From an uncultured Collinsella sp. (lineage in GTDB: Bacteria > Actinomycetota > Coriobacteriia > Coriobacteriales > Coriobacteriaceae): a stretch of 10,977 nt of DNA. Below the pieces are notes generated by a model. It saw only the letters and a program-made list of their open reading frames with translations. It searched no databases and was not told the DNA's origin. Position numbers and translations under genes: made by a program. Positions 1-6,998 of the stretch are shown piece after piece (positions within the stretch are counted from its first letter, which is position 1; every line of letters starts with the position of its first letter). The stretch lies in the NCBI GenBank assembly GCA_900544065.1, contig UQTR01000070.1:1-10977 (forward strand), written 5' to 3'.

Positions 1-2
1 TG

Positions 3-257
3 AAGTCCTGGGCCGACATCGCCCGCGCCGTCTTCGAGGCCGCCAACGGCAACGGGGACAAGGTCGTGCCGGTCAGCACCGCCGACTACTACGGCGGCGC
101 CGAGGGACCCGTCGCCCCGCGCCCGGCCCACTCCGCGCTCGACCTGTCCAGGCTCGAGGCCGCGGGCTTCCACATGCCCGACTGGGAGGAGCGCCTCGTC
201 GCTTACATGCGGCGTTCTTCTTTGTTAGCGGCTTACAGCTCTCCTAACTATTATTAA
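3..257 (+). CDS. rmlD: dTDP-4-dehydrorhamnose reductase, C-terminal part (5' end off window)
   Basis: Partial gene: 84 codons plus TAA are visible. RmlD reduces dTDP-4-dehydro-L-rhamnose to dTDP-L-rhamnose with NAD(P)H, the last step of the cytoplasmic rhamnose-donor pathway. Seen in sequence: the opening KSW-x-D-I-A helix, the V-x-P-V-(S/T)-T-x-(D/E)-Y segment, then RPAHSALDLSRLEAAGF and PDWEERL. This matches the usual RmlD C-terminal pattern (RP-x-N/H-S-x-LD-x-S-K/R-L followed by a proline and DW). In some Actinobacteria RmlD is fused behind an RmlC epimerase domain; the left edge hides whether that holds here. After VAYM the last 14 or so residues (RRSSLLAAYSSPNYY) look non-native and are coded by AT-richer DNA, so the tail may have been replaced by recombination. 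The stop codon overlaps the ribosome-binding site of the next gene, so the two are probably co-transcribed. Confidence 0.88.
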   Translation, partial: KSWADIARAVFEAANGNGDKVVPVSTADYYGGAEGPVAPRPAHSALDLSRLEAAGFHMPDWEERLVAYMRRSSLLAAYSSPNYY

Positions 258-262
258 GGTGG
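256..262 (+). promoter_or_regulatory. Ribosome-binding site supporting the GTG start at 270
   Basis: AAGGTGG lies 7 bases before GTG at 270 and overlaps the rmlD stop codon (255-257). No in-frame ATG lies near. The same GAGGTGG/AAGGTGG type of site precedes the decayed copy (1217-1223) and the next glycosyltransferase (1849-1855). Confidence 0.65.
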
Positions 263-269
263 TGATTGA

Positions 270-1172
270 GTGTCGAAACCAACTGTCGGCGTAGTTATAT
301 TGAACTATAACTCGCATGATTTGACTCTTTCGCTTGCAAAGCGTGCTGCTAGCTTGCCGAGCGTCGATTTTGTTTGCGTTGTCGACAATGCGTCGGGCGA
401 CCATTTCGATGGAGAGTTTTCGGAATCGAATATCCATTACATAAAGAGCCGAGAGAACGGTGGCTACTCCGCCGGGAACAACATTGGCCTCCGTTGGCTC
501 GTTGAAGAGCGCTGCTGCGAATATGTCTTTATCGCAAATCCGGATGTGGAGTTCGGAGACGATGCGATTTCGGCCGTCTCCGAGGTTCTCCACAGCGACC
601 CATGCGTAGCCGTCGCTGCCACGCGGCGCTTCGGCCATGACGGGGCACGAGTCATGCAGTGGTACGACCTGCCGAGCCTTCAGGACGCGATTGGCTTTTG
701 CTTCGCCGTATCGCGGAGACGCGCCGAACGACGCAGACTGGCTGCCCAGAACGATAAGGTCGCTGGTGGAGGGGTCGTCTATGTTGACGCCGTCCCCGGC
801 GCTTTCCTCGGGATGCGCTCAAGCTTCCTCGTCGACAATGGGTACCTCGATGAGAGTACATTTCTCTATGGCGAGGAACGCATCCTCGGCAAGCAGGTCG
901 AACTAGCGGGCCTCAGGGAGGCCGTTGTCTGCGATGCGACATACGTGCACGATCACGCTCGTGGGCGTTTCTCGAGTGTCGACACCTTCGAGAGAGACCA
1001 TCGCTCAATCGTCCTCTATTTCGAGAGGTTCCGGCTTGCTGGGCCGGTTGGGCTTGCGCTCCTCCGCCTCTGCACGGCCCTCGGCAGCGCGGAGTACAGG
1101 ATTGCCTACAGCATACATGGTTTTCTCAATCGGGATCCCGCCGCAAAGGAACCGTGTGGTGGGGCTGCATGA
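270..1172 (+). CDS. Glycosyltransferase family 2 (rhamnosyltransferase-like)
   Basis: 300 residues, a normal length for a single-domain GT-A enzyme that transfers a sugar from a nucleotide donor to a lipid-linked acceptor at the inner face of the membrane. Motifs seen: VVILNYNSHDLT (8-19), VVDNASGD (37-44), NGGYSAGNNIG (63-73), and ANPDV (89-93), the DXD-like metal/donor site. PGAFLGMR is at 176-183, and a LDESTFLYGEERILGKQ segment (193-209) carries the acidic pair E202/E203 at the usual catalytic-base position. The VDNxS plus NGGYxxGNN plus NPD pattern is that of the rhamnosyltransferase/WbbL-like branch, but the sugar cannot be fixed from sequence. dTDP-rhamnose is plausible because rmlD lies directly upstream. 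The start is GTG with a good ribosome-binding site. The first 300 bases are AT-richer than the rest of the gene. There is no transmembrane segment, so the enzyme is probably cytoplasmic or peripheral. A broken relative follows after 57 bases. Confidence 0.85.
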   Translation: MSKPTVGVVILNYNSHDLTLSLAKRAASLPSVDFVCVVDNASGDHFDGEFSESNIHYIKSRENGGYSAGNNIGLRWLVEERCCEYVFIANPDVEFGDDAISAVSEVLHSDPCVAVAATRRFGHDGARVMQWYDLPSLQDAIGFCFAVSRRRAERRRLAAQNDKVAGGGVVYVDAVPGAFLGMRSSFLVDNGYLDESTFLYGEERILGKQVELAGLREAVVCDATYVHDHARGRFSSVDTFERDHRSIVLYFERFRLAGPVGLALLRLCTALGSAEYRIAYSIHGFLNRDPAAKEPCGGAA

Positions 1173-1229
1173 TTGCCGTGTGCCGAAACATGACGATCAG
1201 TTCTCGGATTATTACCGAGGTGGTCGCAT

Positions 1230-1860
1230 ATGACGTGCTCCGCCAACGGAATCGTGATCCTGAACTACAAATCGCACGACTTGACGCTTGCTCTCGCGGA
1301 GCGTGCGGCGACGTTCCCGAACGTGGATTACGTCTGCGTGGTGGACGACGCTGTTTCGGACGACTTCGCTGGGGATTTCTCCAACCCGAAGATTCGCTAC
1401 ATCAAGAGTTAGGTGAACGGCGGGTATTTGGCGGGCATCAACATAGGTTCGCTGACTCATCGAGGAGAAGGGCTGCGACTACGTTTACATCGCCAACCCG
1501 GATGCGATTTTTGGGACGATCCCATTGCGGCCATAGTCGGCCTTTTCGACTCAGGCCCTACTGTGGGTATAGCCTCCGCGAGGAGGAGTGGCCATGCCGG
1601 GGCCAGCATTCACTGGGCTTCGACTTCCCGACCTTCGGCAACGCACTGAGGTCCTGCTTCTCCCTCACGAGGAAGAGGTCAGAAGCCGAGCGGCGGGACC
1701 GTCAAAACGCTCGGGGCGAGGACGGGGCAGCCGAGCTCTGGGGCGTGCAGTGCGCCTTGATGGGCGACCCGCAATCCCGAGACCTTACGAGGATCACCCC
1801 TGCGTCGAGACCTTCGACGCCAAAACGAATGAGATAATCCGCGCGATTGAGGTGGAATAA
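1230..1860 (+). pseudogene. Decayed family 2 glycosyltransferase, homologous to the preceding gene
   Basis: Starts at ATG 1230 behind GAGGTGG (1217-1223). The first 60 codons align with the intact upstream enzyme without gaps: IVILNYKSHDLTLALAERAA, then VDYVCVVDDA, then IRYIKS. By hand count about 45 of 69 residues agree up to the NGGY block. A TAG at 1410-1412 stops it, yet VNGGYLAGINIG follows in the same frame. A 2-base loss near 1448-1454 shifts the frame, where EEKGCDYVYIANPDA is readable. A 1-base loss near 1513-1516 restores it (DDPIAAIVGLFDSG, SARRSGHAGA). A further indel near 1614-1618 moves the match to another frame (FDFPTFGNALRSCFSLTRKR to CALMGD). About 120 bases are then missing relative to the intact gene. 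The trace resumes as VETFDAKTNEIIRAIEVE, matching VDTFERDHRSIVLYFERF, and ends at TAA 1858-1860, about 45 codons short. The protein cannot be made whole. The VVDN asparagine is also lost (VVDD). Several independent lesions argue against a sequencing error. Confidence 0.87.
1849..1855 (+). promoter_or_regulatory. Ribosome-binding site that sets the TTG start at 1862
   Basis: GAGGTGG ends 6 bases before TTG 1862. A TTG at 1847 in the same frame would overlap this site and has no good site of its own. The protein read from 1862 begins with the normal family 2 N-terminus, five residues before VSIVVPVYN would be reached from the longer start. The site lies inside the last codons of the decayed gene. 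Confidence 0.6.
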
Positions 1861-1861
1861 T

Positions 1862-2887
1862 TTGCCAGCTACCGTAAGCATAGTAGTTCCTGTCTACAAC
1901 GTCGGCAGCTACGTCGACTACTGCGTCCGCAGCGTCCTCAGCCAGACCCTCCCTGACTGGGAGATGGTCCTCGTCAACGATGGATCGAGCGACGACTCCG
2001 GAGAGCGATGCCGAAGATGGGCCGAGGCGGATGCGCGCATCTCCCTTGTCAATCAGGAGAACGCGGGCGTCTCCGTCGCCCGGAACAATGGGCTTGCCAG
2101 CTCGACTGGTCCTTATGTCATGTTCGTTGACCCCGACGACTGGCTTGAGCCCGATTCGCTCGAGACCCTTCTCTCGGGGATGGGGGACGGCGTCGAGATT
2201 TGCGTTGGTGACTGCCTCTTGGAAAAACACGGGCAGACCAAACTGATTCCCATGATCAACTGCGATCAGCGCGACTTCGACAGCAACGATAGACAACGCC
2301 TCATGGCGCTCGCCCTCAACGGCAGGGGCTTCGAGTCCGCTAACGACGTTATCCTCGGGTCGCCTTGGGGCAAGCTGTACCTTCGGTCCTTCCTCGACGA
2401 AAACGGGCTGCGTTTCAAGCCCGGGCTCAAGAAGGAGCAGGACGTCCTCTTTAACCTCAACGCCATCTCCCGCGTAAATCACCTGCGGAGGGTCCCGAGG
2501 GCCGTCTACCACTATCGGGTCAACGAGGGCTCTGTCTGCAACAGGTACCTCCCCGACTTCGACTCTATAACCGACGACATCCTCTCGTCAATAAGGGACC
2601 TCATCGACGAGAACGGATACTCGTGGTTCGAGGGTGAATTCGACTTCAAGGTAGTCAAGATGTACGCGAAGTGCCTGAAGAGGCAGTACCTCCATCCCGA
2701 AAGCCCTCTCACAAGCCAGCAACGCGTGGAGGCCGCTCGTCGCCTCGCTGGCGCCCCCTTCTATGCCCCCACGTTCGAACGGATGGAGCTGAAGGGCATG
2801 CCCCTATCTGTTGTCGGGCTCGTGACGCTCGTGCGCATTCGGGCCTTCGGGGCCATCACCCTCATTCTCGGCAGAATGGATATCTGA
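1862..2887 (+). CDS. Glycosyltransferase family 2 (EpsH/EpsJ-like)
   Basis: 341 residues from TTG 1862 (a longer reading from TTG 1847 would give 346). GT-A fold enzyme, expected to add one sugar to the growing undecaprenyl-linked repeat unit. Motifs seen: VSIVVPVYN (5-13), VNDGSSDDS (38-46), NAGVSVARNNGL (67-78) and FVDPDDW (88-94) with the DXD metal site. GSPWGKLY is at 166-173 and EQDVLFN at 192-198, the latter at the place where relatives carry the catalytic acidic pair before LFN; here E192 and D194 are separated by Q193. The C-terminal 100 residues are basic and helical with a hydrophobic stretch (about 315-336), which may hold it at the membrane. It follows the decayed glycosyltransferase directly and ends 1 base before the next start, so it sits in the same operon. 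It is not a close relative of the 270-1172 enzyme. Donor and linkage are unknown. Confidence 0.87.
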   Translation: MPATVSIVVPVYNVGSYVDYCVRSVLSQTLPDWEMVLVNDGSSDDSGERCRRWAEADARISLVNQENAGVSVARNNGLASSTGPYVMFVDPDDWLEPDSLETLLSGMGDGVEICVGDCLLEKHGQTKLIPMINCDQRDFDSNDRQRLMALALNGRGFESANDVILGSPWGKLYLRSFLDENGLRFKPGLKKEQDVLFNLNAISRVNHLRRVPRAVYHYRVNEGSVCNRYLPDFDSITDDILSSIRDLIDENGYSWFEGEFDFKVVKMYAKCLKRQYLHPESPLTSQQRVEAARRLAGAPFYAPTFERMELKGMPLSVVGLVTLVRIRAFGAITLILGRMDI

Positions 2888-2888
2888 T

Positions 2889-4115
2889 ATGGCTGACAGG
2901 ATAAACGTCCTATGGGTCTCGAAGACGGCCCCGTATGACAACGTCCCACATGCGGGCGGCAAGGTGCACAACTATTACCTCAAGGCGCTGCACGCCGACC
3001 CCCGCTTCGACGTAAGGCTGGTCACGTTCGCCGACTCCTTGTTCTATCGGGAGGCGAATGACGATCTCTCCGGCTACGGGATCGAGCACGAGATAATCGA
3101 GCATAAGACCGAGGGCCTCGCTCATGCCCTCTGGGCCGGACTGAACATGGAGACCAGACTGAACCCTTGGAACCGCTACGGAGGTTTGACGTATAACTTC
3201 GAGGCGTTTAAAGCGCTCTCCGCGATCAGGGCCATCGCTGGCTCTGGCTATGCGCCCGACATCGTCATCCTGCAGTGGACCCAGATGGGTCTGCTCGTCG
3301 ACAAGGTGAGAGCGATCTTCCCGGGGGCTAGGTTCGTCCTCATTGAAGAGGATGTCGCCTACCAGGGCGCCGAACGCGCCGCCGATATATCTGGGAGTTC
3401 TTTTTTGCGAGGAAGAGCCGCGACTCTAAAGAAGGCCGAGCTCGCCGCACTTGGTGACGCGGATCTCGTCATCCTCAACAACCGCAAGGACCTTGCACTC
3501 GTGCGCGGCGAAGGTGTCAAGACCGATTTCTGGGTTTGGTGCCCCTATTACCAGTCGCTTCTGGGAAGCGAGCGAGCATATGACGGTCGGAGGGAGATTG
3601 TGTTCTACGGTGCCATGCGCAGGCGCGAGAACTGGTCTGCCGCGCTCTGGTTCCTCGACGAGGTCTTCCCCAGCCTCGAGGGCGATGGCTACCGTTTCAC
3701 CGTCGTTGGTGCCAACCCTCCTGAGCAGCTAACCTCTCGTGTGCGCGAGGGCGTGACCTTCACCGGTTTTGTTGACTCTGTCGAGCCCTATTTTGCCCGT
3801 GCGCTTTGCCTTGTTGCTCCGCTGAGCATGGGCGCCGGCATCAAGGTCAAGGTTCTCGAGGCGATGTCCGCAGGGCTTCCCGTCCTCACGAACGACATCG
3901 GGATCGAGGGCATTCCCGCCGAGAACGGCGTCAGCTACCTTCATTGCGAGGCGCCTTCGGACTATTCAAGCTCAATCACGGCGCTTGCCAATAACCCCGG
4001 CCTTCGCGACCGTGTCAGCTGCGCCGCGAGGGGCTTGATGCGCGGATCATTCTCCTTCGAAGCGGACGCCAAGGCCTTTCCTAACCGGGTCTTTGCTTTG
4101 GCGGTGGGCATATGA
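2889..4115 (+). CDS. Glycosyltransferase family 4 (GT-B fold)
   Basis: 408 residues, the usual length for a retaining GT4 enzyme. The N-terminal Rossmann domain carries APYDNVPHAGGKVHNYYL (residues 14-31), where GG-K is the acceptor-side glycine loop. After a linker, the C-terminal donor domain begins near REIVFYGAMRRRENW (about 234-248). It carries the hallmark block VAPLSMGAGIKVKVLEAM (309-326), then SAGLPVLTNDIGIEGI. E324 is the second glutamate of the EX7E donor motif. The first is replaced by alanine/glycine (A316/G317 region), as in the GAG-I-K-V-K subgroup of the family, where the lysines are conserved. The gene starts at ATG 1 base after the previous stop and its last codons overlap the polymerase by ATGA, which suggests translational coupling. 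GDP-mannose, made by the locus, is a reasonable donor guess for a GT4 enzyme, but this is inference. There is no signal peptide; it is probably cytoplasmic, at the membrane face. Confidence 0.88.
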   Translation: MADRINVLWVSKTAPYDNVPHAGGKVHNYYLKALHADPRFDVRLVTFADSLFYREANDDLSGYGIEHEIIEHKTEGLAHALWAGLNMETRLNPWNRYGGLTYNFEAFKALSAIRAIAGSGYAPDIVILQWTQMGLLVDKVRAIFPGARFVLIEEDVAYQGAERAADISGSSFLRGRAATLKKAELAALGDADLVILNNRKDLALVRGEGVKTDFWVWCPYYQSLLGSERAYDGRREIVFYGAMRRRENWSAALWFLDEVFPSLEGDGYRFTVVGANPPEQLTSRVREGVTFTGFVDSVEPYFARALCLVAPLSMGAGIKVKVLEAMSAGLPVLTNDIGIEGIPAENGVSYLHCEAPSDYSSSITALANNPGLRDRVSCAARGLMRGSFSFEADAKAFPNRVFALAVGI

Positions 4116-5428
4116 TGTCTCGTTCCTTCTCCACAAGCAGTCTCATTAACACCAAGATCACCTTCGGAACGGTCCTGCTTGTTGTTTTTGGCTTCTCCTT
4201 CATGATGCCCGACATGTTCGCGACCTCATTGACTTATCAGACCGGAAATCTCGCGCTTGTGGCTACGGTTATCTATCTCGTAGCTCAGCGATACAAGCCC
4301 TCTCGTGTTGCCATTTGCTCCATAGCCTTCTACCTCTTTCTCGTGACGGCTAGCGCGCTTCACTCTTCGCCGGGCTTTGGCTTGAGCTTTGTCGTTTCGA
4401 GGGGCAGGACTGTTGTGTTTGTCTGTCTTGTCGACCTCATGCTGCGACGAGAAAAGAGGTCTACCCTCGGCCTCCTCCTTTTCATGCTCTCCCTAGCGGT
4501 CTTTGCAGACTTCATCTCGCTCGTCTTGTTTCCCGACGGACTTTCTTATGGCGTGAACACTACCGATGGGGTCGGCTACGAACACTATTATTCTGAATGG
4601 GTTCTTGGCAACAAAAACAACCGCATGTACTGGTACATGGCCCTCGTTACCGTGGCTTACTGGCGCCATAGGCTCTCTCCGAGCTTCTTTTCGCGTCTTG
4701 GGCTCGTCGCCCTGTGTGTCGTTTCCCTGATGGGTGCGGCAATTTCGGAGTCAAGCACCTCGATTGTCGCTCTTTCTATCATGTCATGTGGCGTCCTCAT
4801 GGGAATCTGGCCGGAGCTCCTTCCTTTGCCCAGAGTCAACGGCTACGTCCTCGCCGGGGTCTACCTGGCTTTTGCCGTCGCGATGATTGTGGGGAACGTC
4901 GGGTTTCTCGGTGACTTTGTGCAACAAGCATTCGGGAAAGATTTAACGTTCACGGGCCGCGCAGACGTTTGGACAAAAGCATTGGCGCTGATTGCCCAGC
5001 GGCCCTTGTCTGGCTGGGGCTACTATGACCCTGATTCGGCGTCGATTCTGTATGGCCGATGGGATTTTGCTAACGCGCACAACCAGATTCTGGAATCCCT
5101 TGTCGAGGGTGGCCTGCTTTTCCTGCTGATCTCGTCTGCCCCCATTGTCTGCATATTGCATTCCTCTAGAAAATGCCGATCTTCGAGAGCCGGTGACTTC
5201 ACCACTCTCGCGATACTGGCGCTTCTCGTAGATATGCTCCTGGAGCAAATACTTGGCATGAAAATCGTTTGGGTCCTACTCCTGCTCTTTGACAGCATGC
5301 TCATCGATGATGAGTTGAGAGCCGAGGGGGCAATTGAAGCCGTCCCTGATCTTCCCTTGCGTCGCCCAGCATCTCCTTTGCGGAATGGACACATGGCGTT
5401 AGGAGGTAGCCATGCAGACTGGAAATAG
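4112..5428 (+). CDS. wzy: Oligosaccharide repeat-unit polymerase (Wzy / O-antigen ligase family)
   Basis: 438 residues with roughly ten hydrophobic segments, so an integral membrane protein. Wzy joins flipped, lipid-linked repeat units on the outer face of the cytoplasmic membrane. The family signature Wzy_C is visible: FTGRADVWTKAL (R283), RPLSGWGYY, then the loop NAHNQILESLVEGG with H323. The Arg and His sit in the large extracytoplasmic loop where the family has its functional residues. A first-half loop holds YEHYYSEWVLGNKNNRMYW (about 151-169), typical of polymerases of this group. Two ATGs are available (4112, 4115); the first overlaps the upstream stop as ATGA. The last 17 bases overlap the flippase start. 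It could in principle be a ligase rather than a polymerase, but pairing with a flippase in a presumed Gram-positive capsule locus favours polymerase. Base composition is AT-richer than the flanks, as is common for wzy. Confidence 0.85.
   Translation: MMSRSFSTSSLINTKITFGTVLLVVFGFSFMMPDMFATSLTYQTGNLALVATVIYLVAQRYKPSRVAICSIAFYLFLVTASALHSSPGFGLSFVVSRGRTVVFVCLVDLMLRREKRSTLGLLLFMLSLAVFADFISLVLFPDGLSYGVNTTDGVGYEHYYSEWVLGNKNNRMYWYMALVTVAYWRHRLSPSFFSRLGLVALCVVSLMGAAISESSTSIVALSIMSCGVLMGIWPELLPLPRVNGYVLAGVYLAFAVAMIVGNVGFLGDFVQQAFGKDLTFTGRADVWTKALALIAQRPLSGWGYYDPDSASILYGRWDFANAHNQILESLVEGGLLFLLISSAPIVCILHSSRKCRSSRAGDFTTLAILALLVDMLLEQILGMKIVWVLLLLFDSMLIDDELRAEGAIEAVPDLPLRRPASPLRNGHMALGGSHADWK
5401..5407 (+). 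promoter_or_regulatory. Strong ribosome-binding site of the flippase gene
   Basis: AGGAGGT lies 4 bases before ATG 5412 and inside the last codons of the polymerase gene. It fixes the flippase start and shows that the two genes overlap by 17 bases rather than the flippase starting downstream. Confidence 0.7.
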
Positions 5429-6962
5429 CCCCTCGCGCGCACATCGGCTGGTTGTCACCATGTTGACGACAGGTGTTGCTACGCTTTTGGCCTTCGCAAT
5501 CAATTTCCTACTGACACCCTATATTACCGAGAGGCTCGGCGTCGAGGCATACGGGTTCATAACGCTCGCGAACACGTTTGTGAGCTATGCGATGATTGCC
5601 ATGACTGCGCTCAACTCATTCTCCACCCGTTTCATTGCCGTCGAGTACCAGAGGGGTGACAAGAAGGCCGCAAGCACTTATTTTACTTCGCTATTCTTTG
5701 CTAATGCGGCAGTTAGCCTTGTTATCTTCCTCTGTATGCTGCCGGTCATAGCGAACATTGATGGCGTACTTGATGTCCCTGCCAGACTTGTCTCCGACGT
5801 TCAGTACTTATTCGTGCTCGTGTTCGTCAACTTCCTTGTAACAAACGGTTCAAACTCCTTCTCCTCAGCGGCCTACACGAAGAATAGATTGGATATTTAC
5901 GGCTTGTTCCAGGTCGCCTCGTACGTTGTCGAGGCCGCCATCCTCGTCGCTCTTTATGCTGTTTTCGATGCTCACGCCTACTTCTATGGGCTTGGACTGC
6001 TGGCTGCCGGTCTCGTTCTCTTCGCCGGCAATATGTGCATATATAGGCGGCTGACTCCTGACATAAAGCTTCGTCCAAGCCTATTTTCGTTAGGCGCAAT
6101 GAAGACCCTGTTCGTGAACGGGATCTGGAACTCGATTAACAATTTAGGAAATTTGCTTATCAGTGGGATTGACCTTCTGCTTGCGAATGTGCTTCTAAGC
6201 GCGGTCGCGATGGGCCAACTCTCGCTATCGCGGACTTTCAGCAGTGTCTTCAGCAGGCTCTACCAGCTTGTCTCCCAGGCTTTCCAGCCATTGTTCTTGG
6301 AGAGCTACTCCTCAGACAACAGAGAAGCTCTCCTGTCTCGGCTTAAGCTATCAAGCAAGATGTCGGGCTATTTTGCCAGCTTGGTCTTCGCTGGGTTTTT
6401 TGCTCTCGGTATTCCCTTTTTCGAGCTTTGGATCCCGGGTCAAGACATCTCACTTGTTTACAGCCTCACGATGATCGGTATTGTGGGTTCCTTCTTCGAG
6501 GGTTTAGTCAACCCCCTCTACTACATCTATACACTGACGCTGAAAAACAAGGTTCCTACCGCCATTACCGTTATCGGCGGGGTGGTAAGTGTCATCGGAA
6601 CAGTTGTACTCCTCGAGTTTACGGATTTGGGTGTCTACGGCTGCGCGATAACCACGACGGCAGTCACCAGCTTGATCGCTATCGTTACGAATCCACTTTA
6701 CATGACTCATGTTCTCGGGATTTCGCACATGACTTTTTATCCCACTTTCGCTAGGAGTTTTCTCGCTTGTGTCCTCATGAGTTTCGCATTCTCTGCCGTT
6801 TCCTGTCTTGCAGCACCAGTGAATTGGGCGTCTTTTATTCTGTGCGTCCTTTTGTGTGGAGTTCTAAGTGCTCCTATTTACATTCTGGCTGCCCTCAATC
6901 GCAACGAAAGGTATTCGGTCGCTTTGATGTTGAGGAAAAAATATTCGGAACGAAATTCTTGA
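5412..6962 (+). CDS. wzx: Polysaccharide repeat-unit flippase (Wzx, MOP/MVF superfamily)
   Basis: 516 residues, hydrophobic along its length with about 12-14 membrane segments, the standard size for Wzx. It moves the completed undecaprenyl-pyrophosphate-linked repeat unit from the inner to the outer leaflet. Seen: an N-terminal half opening with a first helix followed by LLTPYITERLGVEAYGF (about 32-48), the pattern N-F-x(2)-TPY-x(2)-x-LG-x-EAYG typical of polysaccharide transporter N-termini. Then come LNSFSTRFIAVEYQRGD, repeated helices, and a basic C-terminus (RKKYSERNS). The second half has the ISGIDLLLANVLLSAVAMG segment expected of the seventh helix region. The gene overlaps the polymerase by 17 bases. 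It is among the AT-richest in the window. The following 36-base gap to the mutase is AT-rich and marks the right edge of the cassette. Confidence 0.87.
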   Translation: MQTGNSPSRAHRLVVTMLTTGVATLLAFAINFLLTPYITERLGVEAYGFITLANTFVSYAMIAMTALNSFSTRFIAVEYQRGDKKAASTYFTSLFFANAAVSLVIFLCMLPVIANIDGVLDVPARLVSDVQYLFVLVFVNFLVTNGSNSFSSAAYTKNRLDIYGLFQVASYVVEAAILVALYAVFDAHAYFYGLGLLAAGLVLFAGNMCIYRRLTPDIKLRPSLFSLGAMKTLFVNGIWNSINNLGNLLISGIDLLLANVLLSAVAMGQLSLSRTFSSVFSRLYQLVSQAFQPLFLESYSSDNREALLSRLKLSSKMSGYFASLVFAGFFALGIPFFELWIPGQDISLVYSLTMIGIVGSFFEGLVNPLYYIYTLTLKNKVPTAITVIGGVVSVIGTVVLLEFTDLGVYGCAITTTAVTSLIAIVTNPLYMTHVLGISHMTFYPTFARSFLACVLMSFAFSAVSCLAAPVNWASFILCVLLCGVLSAPIYILAALNRNERYSVALMLRKKYSERNS

Positions 6963-6998
6963 ACGCTTTAATTCAAATAATGAGAGGGAAATTGAAAG
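6963..6998 (+). other. Short AT-rich gap between flippase and mutase genes
   Basis: 36 bases without a gene, strongly AT-rich. It contains a possible ribosome-binding site (AGAGGGA, 6983-6989, or the weak GAAAG just before the start). I see no stem-loop terminator, so read-through from the cassette into the mutase gene is likely. It sits at the composition boundary. Confidence 0.5.

Noticed and set aside
222..254. Possible promoter (TTGTTA ... TATTAT) at the left edge of the cassette
   Set aside because: The spacer is 21 bases, too long for a usual promoter. Transcription would start almost on the GTG start and cut into the ribosome-binding site. It is better explained as AT-rich junction DNA.
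1405..1520. Programmed frameshift or stop read-through keeping the second glycosyltransferase alive
   Set aside because: There is no slippery heptamer with a following stem at the stop, and several further lesions plus a loss of about 120 bases would still break the protein.
1413..1649. Apparent small separate gene after the TAG at 1412
   Set aside because: It continues the glycosyltransferase homology (NGGYLAGINIG, then DDPIAAIVGLF) in the same frame and has no start signal of its own, so it is part of the pseudogene.
1679..2512. Long open frame on the minus strand (277 codons)
   Set aside because: It lies opposite a clear family 2 glycosyltransferase and the pseudogene, its translation shows no family-like motif, and GC-rich codon use creates such antisense frames.
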